Assembly (NCBI GenBank): GCA_012521405.1
Contig: JAAYMK010000061.1
Span: 1-35,132 of the forward strand
Origin: Bacillota bacterium
Lineage (GTDB): Bacteria > Bacillota > Dethiobacteria > Dethiobacterales > Dethiobacteraceae
Direction: 5' to 3'
DNA length: 35,132 nucleotides
Both the position numbers and the translations under genes were made by a program. Under the pieces are notes generated by a model, which saw only the letters and a program-made list of their open reading frames with translations, had not been told where the DNA came from and ran no database searches. Shown here one piece after another: positions 29,361-35,132 of this stretch (within the stretch, counting starts at the first letter, position 1; every line of letters begins with the position of its first letter).

Positions 29361-29813
29361 TTATATTTCCTCCAGAATAACTTCCAACATGGAAATCAGC
29401 ACTTTAGTACAGGCATGTTCATGCTGAAACGGGTCCTGTGACAGTACCGCCCTCATTAAATTGCTCTCACGCCGTGTTATAAGTTTAGATTCAGCTAAAT
29501 TAGTCACAAAATCCAACGCCTCACATCTGGAGATACCTTTATTTAATTTTTGTAAAGCAGTTAACACTTTTGCCACTTTTTCCCGATCTAAATCTAACCG
29601 TTTAATGCGCAAAAAGCCGCCGCCACCACGGCGGCTTTCAATTAAATAGCCGCGTTCAGTGGTAAAACGTGTAGAAAGCACATAATTAATCTGTGACGGC
29701 ACACACTGGAAGCGTTCGGCCAATTCCTTACGCTGTAATACAAGTGTGGCATTGGGACTGGCATCCAAGAGCCTATTAATGTAAGCTTCAATTAAATCAG
29801 CTAAATTACTCAT
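29361..29813 (-). CDS. ctsR: Class III heat-shock repressor CtsR
   Basis: CtsR is the dimeric repressor of clp genes. The 150-aa protein has the winged HTH (RKELAERFQCVPSQINYVLSTRF) and the glycine-rich wing RRGGGGFLRI, which is the temperature sensor in Bacillus. The C-terminal domain (about 75-150) carries the McsB/ClpC contact region. ATG 29813 has GAGGG upstream at good spacing. First gene of ctsR-mcsA-mcsB-clpC. Two operator-like heptad pairs lie in front of it, so the operon is autoregulated. Confidence 0.97.
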   Translation of the reverse strand: MSNLADLIEAYINRLLDASPNATLVLQRKELAERFQCVPSQINYVLSTRFTTERGYLIESRRGGGGFLRIKRLDLDREKVAKVLTALQKLNKGISRCEALDFVTNLAESKLITRRESNLMRAVLSQDPFQHEHACTKVLISMLEVILEEI

Positions 29814-29829
29814 GCGGATCCCTCGTTTG

Positions 29830-29846
29830 TTTGACCTTTACTGACT
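29830..29846 (-). promoter_or_regulatory. CtsR operator, promoter-proximal
   Basis: On the minus strand AGTCAGT-AAA-GGTCAAA: the second heptad is perfect and the first differs at two positions from the CtsR consensus of tandem GGTCAAA heptads with a 3-nt gap. It sits just downstream of the -10 box, where bound CtsR would block transcription. Confidence 0.75.
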
Positions 29847-29849
29847 AAT

Positions 29850-29878
29850 ATTATAGCTGATTATAACTTTAATTTCAA
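29850..29878 (-). promoter_or_regulatory. Sigma-A promoter of ctsR-mcsA-mcsB-clpC
   Basis: On the minus strand TTGAAA (29873-29878) and TATAAT (29850-29855) are separated by 17 nt, a near-consensus sigma-A promoter about 40 nt before the ctsR start codon. It is flanked by CtsR operator-like sequences. Confidence 0.88.
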
Positions 29879-29907
29879 TACCTAAAAATTCCTTTAGCGG
29901 CGTATAA

Positions 29908-29924
29908 TTTGACCTTTATCGACC
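29908..29924 (-). promoter_or_regulatory. CtsR operator-like sequence, distal
   Basis: On the minus strand GGTCGAT-AAA-GGTCAAA, again with a perfect second heptad and the same AAA spacer. It lies 30 nt upstream of the -35 box, so it may aid cooperative repression or control a second promoter further upstream. Confidence 0.6.
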
Positions 29925-30120
29925 ATTATCTATAGTTTGTGCAAACTTTTGCTTTTTTATTTTTAGTTTTTACTCTCTTTTACAACCTCATGCTTCTGTC
30001 CGTTTACAGGTAAAATACTGCCAAAACCCTTATAAATAGTATAAGATGACAGGGCATGGGAAAAACTTAAAAATAACTTAAAAAATTTCAATTTGTAAAA
30101 ATTCTTCTTATTTGTACCAG

Positions 30121-30149
30121 ACATATTAACAACAAAAATGCGCACACTA
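30121..30149 (+). promoter_or_regulatory. Possible forespore (sigma-G/F-like) promoter
   Basis: ACATA (30121-30125) and CACACTA (30143-30149) are 17 nt apart. This is one base off the sigma-G -35 core GNATR and one base off the -10 core CATACTA. The match is suggestive only; it precedes a small basic ORF with spore-protein-like composition. Confidence 0.25.
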
Positions 30150-30193
30150 TGATTGAAGTTCCAATCCCATAAAAGGAGAGTGTGGCAAAACAC

Positions 30194-30361
30194 ATGGCGA
30201 AAAAAAATAAACAAAACCGCAATAAAAGCCGAAATCGCCTGGGTGAGAACTTCCAAGCCAAGGATATAAATGTTGAGTTTGCCGGGGAAATCGCCGGCGA
30301 CAAACAAAAAAACATCCGGGATAGCAAAAACCGCCGCAAGCAAAATGGTGGGGGCTGCTAA
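30194..30361 (+). CDS. Small basic 55-aa protein, possibly a small spore protein
   Basis: The ORF starts MAKKNKQNRNKSRNRLGENF and ends KNRRKQNGGGC. It is rich in N, K, R and Q, with a short VEFAGEIAGD segment, a composition and EFA-type motif like clostridial small acid-soluble spore proteins, but I cannot assign a known SASP type. AAAAGGAG lies 15 nt before the ATG and 3 nt before an in-frame GTG at 30182, so either start is possible and translation may be inefficient. A strong hairpin terminator 11 nt after the stop, in the correct strand, supports it as a real transcript. It is a single plus-strand gene between ctsR and ku, both on the minus strand. Confidence 0.6.
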   Translation: MAKKNKQNRNKSRNRLGENFQAKDINVEFAGEIAGDKQKNIRDSKNRRKQNGGGC

Positions 30362-30372
30362 ACAAACTTTTT

Positions 30373-30402
30373 AAGCGGAAACACATGTTTCCGCTTATTT
30401 TT
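30373..30402 (+). terminator. Terminator of the 55-aa gene
   Basis: A perfect 10-bp stem AAGCGGAAAC/GTTTCCGCTT (30373-30382 with 30387-30396) with a 4-nt loop is followed by ATTTTT on the plus strand. It also sits 6 nt after the ku stop, so it may stop both convergent transcripts. Confidence 0.85.
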
Positions 30403-30407
30403 ATGCT

Positions 30408-31244
30408 TTATGCACCGGCGGCCTTTTTACGCTGTTTTTTCTTTTGCGGTGATTTTTTTTCTTGCTTTTTGGCTTCTTTCTGCGCCATTTCCACCGATGC
30501 TTTCAATGCTTCCATTAAATCAACTACTTTGGCACGTTGCGGGTCTTCCGTAATCACAATTTGCTGACCTTCTATTTTGGCATGAATCATTTCCAGCAAT
30601 TGTTGGCGGTACTCGTCCTGGTATTTGGCAGCATCAAATTCCGTAGCTAAATTTTCAATTAACTCACATGCCATTTTCATTTCATTATCATGCAACTTAA
30701 TTTCGTAATCAAAACCCGGCAGTTGTGCGGGATTTCTAATTTCATCGGGATAAAAAATCGTCTCCATCAGCAGCAAATCTTTATATCCTCGAATCACGAC
30801 CAAAGATTCTTTGTTGCGCATAATAATTTTTGCCACGGCGATTTTTCCTGTCTTCTCCATGGCTTGACGCAAAAGAGCATATGCTTTTTCCCCCGCCTCG
30901 CCGGGTGTGAGATAATAAGTTTTGTCAAAATAGATAGGATCAATTTCTGCCAAAGAAACAAAATCTATGATATCAATAGTTTTAGTTTTGGCATCAGGCA
31001 CTCTTTCCAGATCTTCCTCATTAATTATGACAAAACGTCCGCTTTCATATTCATAACCACGCACCAGCTCTTCCTGGGGCACTTCTTTGCCACAGGCTGA
31101 ACAGACACGTTGATACTTTATCGGAGCCTGGCAGGGTTCATGCAAATAACGAAATTTTACATCCTTTTGTTCGGTGGCGGCAAAAAGTTTTACCGGGATA
31201 CTGACTAAACCAAAACTAATTGCCCCTTTCCAAATTGTTCTCAT
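30408..31244 (-). CDS. ku: Ku protein (non-homologous end joining)
   Basis: Bacterial Ku binds DNA ends as a homodimer ring and recruits a ligase. The 278-aa protein begins MRTIWKGAISFGLVSIPVKL, the family signature, followed by a CxxC pair (CSACGKE, with an upstream Cys at PCQAP) and the ring core (EEDLERVPDAKTKTIDI, KTYYLTPGEAGEKAYALL, VVIRGYKDLLLMETIFYPDEIR). The last 30 residues are a lysine-rich tail (KKQEKKSPQKKKQRKK), which in other Ku proteins increases DNA binding. ATG 31244 has GGGAGG at a spacing of 7. The partner ligase LigD is not in the window. In sporulating bacteria Ku often protects the spore genome. Confidence 0.97.
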   Translation of the reverse strand: MRTIWKGAISFGLVSIPVKLFAATEQKDVKFRYLHEPCQAPIKYQRVCSACGKEVPQEELVRGYEYESGRFVIINEEDLERVPDAKTKTIDIIDFVSLAEIDPIYFDKTYYLTPGEAGEKAYALLRQAMEKTGKIAVAKIIMRNKESLVVIRGYKDLLLMETIFYPDEIRNPAQLPGFDYEIKLHDNEMKMACELIENLATEFDAAKYQDEYRQQLLEMIHAKIEGQQIVITEDPQRAKVVDLMEALKASVEMAQKEAKKQEKKSPQKKKQRKKAAGA

Positions 31245-31360
31245 CCTGGACCTCCCTTTAGTTTATGCTTGCAACAGCTTTTTTAAGTAGTTTTTAACTA
31301 AAAACGAACAATATACAACCCCCCCCTATTGCTTTAGGACTGGGATAATTTCCTGGCAAG

Positions 31361-31386
31361 TAAAAAAGCAGCGGCGTTCCGCTGCT
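31361..31386 (-). terminator. Terminator of trxB-trxA
   Basis: The stem AGCAGCGG/CCGCTGCT (31367-31374 with 31379-31386) with loop CGTT is followed on the minus strand by T6. The 5' arm overlaps the trxA stop codon. Confidence 0.88.
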
Positions 31387-31720
31387 AATTTAAGCCAAAA
31401 ACGTCATTAATTTTTTGCTGTAGCTGTTCTTTCGGGAGAAAACCTATTTGTGTGGCAACAGTTTCTCCGTCTTTGAAAAATAAGAGGGTAGGAATACTCA
31501 TGACCTGATAGCGTTGGACGGTTTGTTTATTTTTGTCGGCATCTACTTTGACAAACTTTACGCGGTCATTCATTTCGCGCGCCAATTCCTCAAAAATCGG
31601 TGCCAGCATACGGCACGGGCCGCACCAAGATGCCCAAATATCAACGACCACCGGTTTATCGGCTTTAATAACTTCGTCCTCAAAATTATTATCAGTGATT
31701 TCCGCTACATATTCGCTCAT
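31385..31720 (-). CDS. trxA: Thioredoxin
   Basis: The 111-aa protein has the thioredoxin active site [10 protein letters not shown], the cis-Pro loop SIPTLLFF, and the usual alpha/beta fold length. It reduces disulfides of cytoplasmic proteins and is itself reduced by TrxB. ATG 31720 has AGGGAGG upstream and overlaps the trxB stop by 4 nt (ATGA), so the pair is translationally coupled. Confidence 0.97.
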   Translation of the reverse strand: MSEYVAEITDNNFEDEVIKADKPVVVDIWASWCGPCRMLAPIFEELAREMNDRVKFVKVDADKNKQTVQRYQVMSIPTLLFFKDGETVATQIGFLPKEQLQQKINDVFGLN

Positions 31721-32667
31721 TTTTTTGCCTCCCTTTCTTTCATTTCATCAACATAATGTCCGGCACGGACTGCCGCAATGGCTCCATCAGCAACGGCCGT
31801 AACTACTTGACGCAAACTCTTTTGGCGAACATCCCCGGCCGCAAAAACCCCAGGTACGGAAGTTTCCATTTCTTCATTAGTTATCACATACCCTTGTGCA
31901 TTAATTTCTATGCTCCCATTTAAAAATTCTGTATTGGGGATGAGACCCACATACATAAAGATCCCGTCAATAGGCATTTCCCAGGTTTTATTCTGACCTT
32001 TATGGTACAGTACGACGCCTTCCACGCGGTCTGTACCCTTAATTTCCTTTACTTCTGTTTCTAAAATAAATTCAATTTTAGGATTAGCTTTTGCTTTTTC
32101 CTGTAAGAGATTTACTGCTCGTAATTGGTCACGGCGATGAACGATATAAACCTTTGAGGCAAATTTTGTTAAATACATCCCTTCCTCCAGCGCTGAATCA
32201 CCGCCACCTACAACTAAAACTTCCCGATCCTGATAGAAAAATCCGTCACATGTGGCACAATAAGAAACGCCCTTTCCTTTTAATTCTTCCTCCCCCGGCA
32301 CATCCAATGTCCGCGGCCGGGTACCGGAAGCAATGATCAGGGTACGCCCCCTAAATGTCCCTTCAGTAGTATGTACTTCTTTGATTGCTCCTGCCACGCT
32401 TACGCTTTCCACATTGGCCAAGACCATCTCGGCGCCAAAGTTGCGTGCCTGCGTTTCCAAAAGCTGACCAAATTCTATGCCTCCTATACCCTCGGGAAAT
32501 CCGGGATAGTTTTCCAGACTTTCCGTGGTGGCAATTTGGCCGCCCGAAAGTGCTGCTTCAATAACAAGCACCGACATTGTCGCCCGGGCAGCATAGATAG
32601 CGGCTGTTAAACCGGCCGGGCCGCCTCCAATAACCAGCATGTCATATAGCTTATCCTGACGGGTCAT
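31717..32667 (-). CDS. trxB: Thioredoxin-disulfide reductase
   Basis: The 316-aa flavoprotein shows the FAD motif [18 protein letters not shown], the redox-active disulfide CATCDG, the NAD(P)H motif [12 protein letters not shown], and the C-terminal FAD motif GVFAAGDVR. The NAD(P)H loop after GGGDSALEE continues [12 protein letters not shown], as in NADPH-type enzymes. ATG 32667 has GGAGGAGG at a spacing of 8. It is the first gene of trxB-trxA. Confidence 0.97.
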   Translation of the reverse strand: MTRQDKLYDMLVIGGGPAGLTAAIYAARATMSVLVIEAALSGGQIATTESLENYPGFPEGIGGIEFGQLLETQARNFGAEMVLANVESVSVAGAIKEVHTTEGTFRGRTLIIASGTRPRTLDVPGEEELKGKGVSYCATCDGFFYQDREVLVVGGGDSALEEGMYLTKFASKVYIVHRRDQLRAVNLLQEKAKANPKIEFILETEVKEIKGTDRVEGVVLYHKGQNKTWEMPIDGIFMYVGLIPNTEFLNGSIEINAQGYVITNEEMETSVPGVFAAGDVRQKSLRQVVTAVADGAIAAVRAGHYVDEMKEREAKK

Positions 32668-32747
32668 TTAATAGGCCTCCTCCACTAAATATTGCTTAAT
32701 TAAATATCCTTCTAACTGCTTCTGGCCGGTTGCTAATGGCTTGGTCA

Positions 32748-32756
32748 ATTATATCA
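32748..32756 (-). promoter_or_regulatory. Extended -10 promoter of trxB-trxA
   Basis: On the minus strand TGATATAAT: a perfect TATAAT with the TGn extension, about 80 nt before trxB. No good -35 hexamer is seen at the usual distance. Confidence 0.55.
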
Positions 32757-32829
32757 GAAATAGTAACAAAAAATATTACAGCAAAATTAAGGTCAAGGAT
32801 TTATGCCATTACACCGGCACTACAGGAAA

Positions 32830-33654
32830 TTAAATTTCCGCAAAAGGCAATTCTAAGATAATCTGTTCACTAATACTGCCGTCTTTTGCATTTTGCGTAA
32901 ATAACACCAACTGCAAAGGTGATCCTACAGGTAAATTTTCCTCAATCTTTAGCTCGAGGACAAAGTATTTCCAATCACCCATGGCTGCAGTACTATAACC
33001 GGCAACTAATGTTTTCCCAAAACTATCCGTTAATTTATATTGGAAATTCCCCTCAACAACATTGGCTATCCCCTCGACGGTAAACCTGCGTCCTACTTGC
33101 GTTCCCGGTGGCGGCGAAAAAATTTTAATCCCATCTGCTTGTGCCACTATCGGTTGTAGGTAGTCAATTTCCAATAATTGCGGCACGTACTCCTCGGCTC
33201 CGTGGACAACAAATTTTACCGGCAGCCCTGTGGCATCAATGCTTTCCAAAGCATACGGATAAGTAATTAAAGTCTCCGCATTCTCGGTCTCTTGTGGTTG
33301 CCTGAAAGTGACATGGACCTCAACATGATCTTCTAATTTTTCAATTTCTGTAATCTCTACACTATACCCACTGCTTTTTTTTCTGCCATACGTAACTAAA
33401 AAGTACTGTTTCCCCGCCAGCTCGCGACTTTGCGCTAAAAAAATATCTTTTGAATTTTCTATCCACTCCTCCAGCTCATCTTCCACTGTTTTTACCTCGG
33501 TTTCCGCCTCTGCTGCATCCATTATTTCTAAAGCATCCTCATTTGTCTGTGCCGGCACATCCGAAAGGTTATTTTCCCGGGAACAGGCTGTAGCAATGCT
33601 GCTTAGCACTATTATCAATAATATACCAATAAGCTTGCATGAAAACTTGTACAT
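32830..33654 (-). CDS. Lipoprotein with PrcB-like and Gmad2 domains
   Basis: The 274-aa exported protein has a lipoprotein signal (residues 1-23, hydrophobic core then SSIATAC with Cys24). An acidic linker (about 30-70) follows. A PrcB_C-like domain lies at about 80-150 (GKQYFLVTYGRKKSSGYSV, ITEIEKLEDHVEVHVTFRQ). A Gmad2 immunoglobulin-like domain lies at about 173-272 (IKIFSPPPGTQVGRRFTVEG, MGDWKYF, SISEQIILELPF). Gmad2 is found with GerM and related spore-germination or cell-envelope proteins; PrcB-type domains accompany surface proteases. Together they suggest an envelope protein acting outside the membrane. ATG 33654 has AAGGTG upstream. It is a single gene downstream of ddh. Confidence 0.8.
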   Translation of the reverse strand: MYKFSCKLIGILLIIVLSSIATACSRENNLSDVPAQTNEDALEIMDAAEAETEVKTVEDELEEWIENSKDIFLAQSRELAGKQYFLVTYGRKKSSGYSVEITEIEKLEDHVEVHVTFRQPQETENAETLITYPYALESIDATGLPVKFVVHGAEEYVPQLLEIDYLQPIVAQADGIKIFSPPPGTQVGRRFTVEGIANVVEGNFQYKLTDSFGKTLVAGYSTAAMGDWKYFVLELKIEENLPVGSPLQLVLFTQNAKDGSISEQIILELPFAEI

Positions 33655-33751
33655 CTTTTACACCTTCGCATCATGTGAAAATTTAGTTTTGCAGTCTTTA
33701 TTCTATAATAGATCATGCATAAAAGAAAGGAAAGGCAAAAACAGCTCTTTT

Positions 33752-34744
33752 TTACAGGAATTCTTTACGCAAGTCTTCCGGAGACCTGGGCGAGATATAA
33801 GCTAAAGGAATATCGAAAATTGTTTTGGCACCATACTGACCTTCTTGCTGCAAACGATAAGCCGCCCTGGCATAAGCAACCAGAACACTGGCTGTAAACT
33901 CTGGATTACTCTCCAGTTTTAAGGAAAACTCCATGAGTTGTTTATGTTCTTGCTTAATGCCGGTAACACCGTTGCGCAATACGAAACCGCCATGGGGCAT
34001 TTTAACATGGTCTTGTTTAAATTGTTCTTCTGTAATAAAAAATACATGTGTTTCATACTCAGCAAAATAATTTGGCATAGATTTTATGGCGGCAGCAATT
34101 TTATCTTTGTCCGCACCTTCTTCAGCCACCACAAAACATTGGCGCAAATGCTTGTCCCGTGCAGACAATTCCGGAGTTTCACCTTTGCGCACACGAGCGA
34201 CGGCGTCTTCTTTGGGAATGGTATATTGCACCCCATATTTAACTCCCGGCACCTTTCTGATGGCATCAGAATGGCCTTGGCTAACACCACGTCCCCAAAA
34301 AGTGTACTCTTTACCTTGCGGCAATACAGCATCTGCCAACATACGCTGCAGTGAAAACAGTCCCGGATCCCAACCTATACTGATAATGCCTGTCTTTTTG
34401 CCCTTTTGCGCCGCCTTATCCACAGCCTCAAAATATTCCGGTATCTTTGCGTGCGTATCAAAACTATCCACTGTATTAAACATTTGCGCCAAATAAGGGC
34501 CCTGCTGTGGTAAATCCTTGGCAGATCCACTGCATAAAATCATGACGTCAATCTCGTTAATCATTTTTTCCGCTTGCGCTAACGGTAAAACTTTGGTTGT
34601 ACTTGTATTTACATTTATTAATTTGGGGTCTCTTCTGGTAAAAACAGCAATTAACTCCATGTCCCGGTTCTGCTGCACAGCCAGTTCGGCACCTCGCCCC
34701 AAATTACCATAACCGGCAATACCAATTCTAATTTTTCCAGTCAT
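33752..34744 (-). CDS. ddh: meso-Diaminopimelate dehydrogenase
   Basis: Ddh makes meso-diaminopimelate in one NADPH-dependent step from tetrahydrodipicolinate, bypassing four enzymes, for lysine and peptidoglycan. The 330-aa protein has the N-terminal Rossmann motif GIAGYGNLGRG, then LCSGSAKDLP, VDSFDTHAKIPEY, SIGWDPGLFSLQRM and the substrate region WGRGVSQGHSDAIRKVPGV, all typical of Ddh. ATG 34744 has GGGAGGAG upstream. It has its own promoter and no dap genes adjacent. Some family members act as amino-acid dehydrogenases, but the motifs here are canonical. Confidence 0.96.
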   Translation of the reverse strand: MTGKIRIGIAGYGNLGRGAELAVQQNRDMELIAVFTRRDPKLINVNTSTTKVLPLAQAEKMINEIDVMILCSGSAKDLPQQGPYLAQMFNTVDSFDTHAKIPEYFEAVDKAAQKGKKTGIISIGWDPGLFSLQRMLADAVLPQGKEYTFWGRGVSQGHSDAIRKVPGVKYGVQYTIPKEDAVARVRKGETPELSARDKHLRQCFVVAEEGADKDKIAAAIKSMPNYFAEYETHVFFITEEQFKQDHVKMPHGGFVLRNGVTGIKQEHKQLMEFSLKLESNPEFTASVLVAYARAAYRLQQEGQYGAKTIFDIPLAYISPRSPEDLRKEFL

Positions 34745-34788
34745 GCCGTCTCCTCCCTGCGAAAATATATTTTCTCATACCATATACA

Positions 34789-34818
34789 ATAATACCGCCG
34801 GATTGGAGATTTTGTCTA
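34789..34818 (-). promoter_or_regulatory. Sigma-A promoter of ddh
   Basis: On the minus strand TAGACA (34813-34818) and TATTAT (34789-34794) are 18 nt apart, each one base off consensus. It lies between the terminator of the upstream transporter gene and the ddh start. Confidence 0.7.
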
Positions 34819-34883
34819 TCACTACATTAAAATTAGAGCATTAATTGTTATACCGTATCTATAACCTCTAAGAAGATATAAGG

Positions 34884-34917
34884 AAATCGCCGTTCCGAAA
34901 ATCTGGAACGGCGATTT
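34884..34917 (-). terminator. Terminator after the solute-binding protein gene
   Basis: A perfect 13-bp stem (34884-34896 with 34905-34917, core GCCGTTCC/GGAACGGC) with an 8-nt loop lies 16 nt after the stop at 34933. The T tract on the minus strand is modest (GATTTCCTTAT). Confidence 0.75.
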
Positions 34918-34932
34918 TGTCAGCTGCCGTAT

Positions 34933-35132
34933 TTATTCCTCATAATATATATCCTGGTAGTAAATGCTTCCGGCTATCATGTATTCTACGCCGGCCAGTT
35001 CAGGTGCTTCCGCCCTGGCGCCCACCGACTCGCACAATCCATACCAGGGTGTGTAGTCCACGAAAATTTCTAACGCTTCATACAACAGATCTGCTCTTTC
35101 CTCAGGATCATAGGTAGTTAAAGCTTTCATGC
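34933..35132 (-). CDS. ABC transporter solute-binding protein, family 5 (C-terminus, partial)
   Basis: About 66 codons are visible to the window edge. The pattern DPEERADLLYEALEIFVDYTPWYGL, then a short variable stretch and a terminal YYQDIYYEE, is the end of a peptide/nickel-type (SBP_bac_5) extracellular binding protein, in which a helix from a D-PEER motif precedes the last strand. The N-terminus with signal peptide is outside the window. Substrate (oligopeptide, nickel or other) cannot be told from this fragment. A terminator follows, so it is the last gene of its unit. Confidence 0.7.
   Translation of the reverse strand, partial: MKALTTYDPEERADLLYEALEIFVDYTPWYGLCESVGARAEAPELAGVEYMIAGSIYYQDIYYEE

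Noticed and set aside
29963-30343. A 126-codon minus-strand open frame rich in F and L across the ctsR-ku gap
   Set aside because: It is antisense to the 55-aa plus-strand ORF, starts and ends without a ribosome binding site, and its hydrophobic content is the mirror of lysine/asparagine codons.

Overview
The window reads as a chromosome segment of a low-to-mid GC, Gram-positive anaerobe of the class Clostridia. The evidence is the gene content and order: ctsR-mcsA-mcsB-clpC with CtsR operators, ftsEX next to a coiled-coil M23 hydrolase, ctpB and a minJ-like gene, NAD-type dihydroorotate dehydrogenase (pyrD/pyrK), MetV/MetF with a methyl-H4folate methyltransferase, diaminopimelate dehydrogenase, AGGAGG-type ribosome binding sites and sigma-A promoters. 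A Gmad2-domain lipoprotein, Ku and a small basic spore-protein-like ORF hint at an endospore former. MetV, MetF, AcsE-like and MtaA-like proteins suggest one-carbon (Wood-Ljungdahl or methylotrophic/acetogenic) metabolism. I cannot name the species.

Almost every gene is on the minus strand, so operons read from right to left. The two plus-strand exceptions are a UroD-type methyltransferase (19341-20330) and a 55-aa ORF (30194-30361).

Layout from left to right: 1-4873, excision repair uvrB-uvrA-uvrC (uvrC cut by the window edge). 5051-11064, an 89-aa unknown, a MinJ-like PDZ membrane protein and ctpB, then the division module ftsE-ftsX-M23 hydrolase behind a strong terminator. 11312-15613, the pyrimidine operon pyrC-pyrK-pyrD-pyrF-pyrE. 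15778-19076, yhaM-like exonuclease, a TPR-HTH protein, a ComK-like protein and a winged-helix-like protein, separated by hairpins. 19341-24871, a one-carbon island: plus-strand UroD-type methyltransferase facing an operon for an AcsE/MtgA-like methyltransferase, a flavin-FeS-MvhD fusion oxidoreductase, MetV and MetF. 25289-29813, the CtsR-controlled class III heat-shock operon. 30194-32667, small spore-protein-like ORF, ku, and trxB-trxA. 32830-35132, a PrcB/Gmad2 lipoprotein, ddh, and the C-terminus of a solute-binding protein.

The most interesting part is 19341-24871. Four tightly coupled genes (overlaps or zero spacing) would link the methyl-H4folate methyl carrier step, methylene-H4folate reduction by MetF/MetV, and a 697-aa single-chain protein joining a GltD/NfnB-like flavin NAD(P)H module, ferredoxin clusters and an MvhD-like domain. 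This looks like a compact alternative to the multi-subunit MetFV-HdrABC-MvhD complex. The second is a ComK-like gene whose ribosome binding site lies inside the 3' arm of a terminator-like hairpin.
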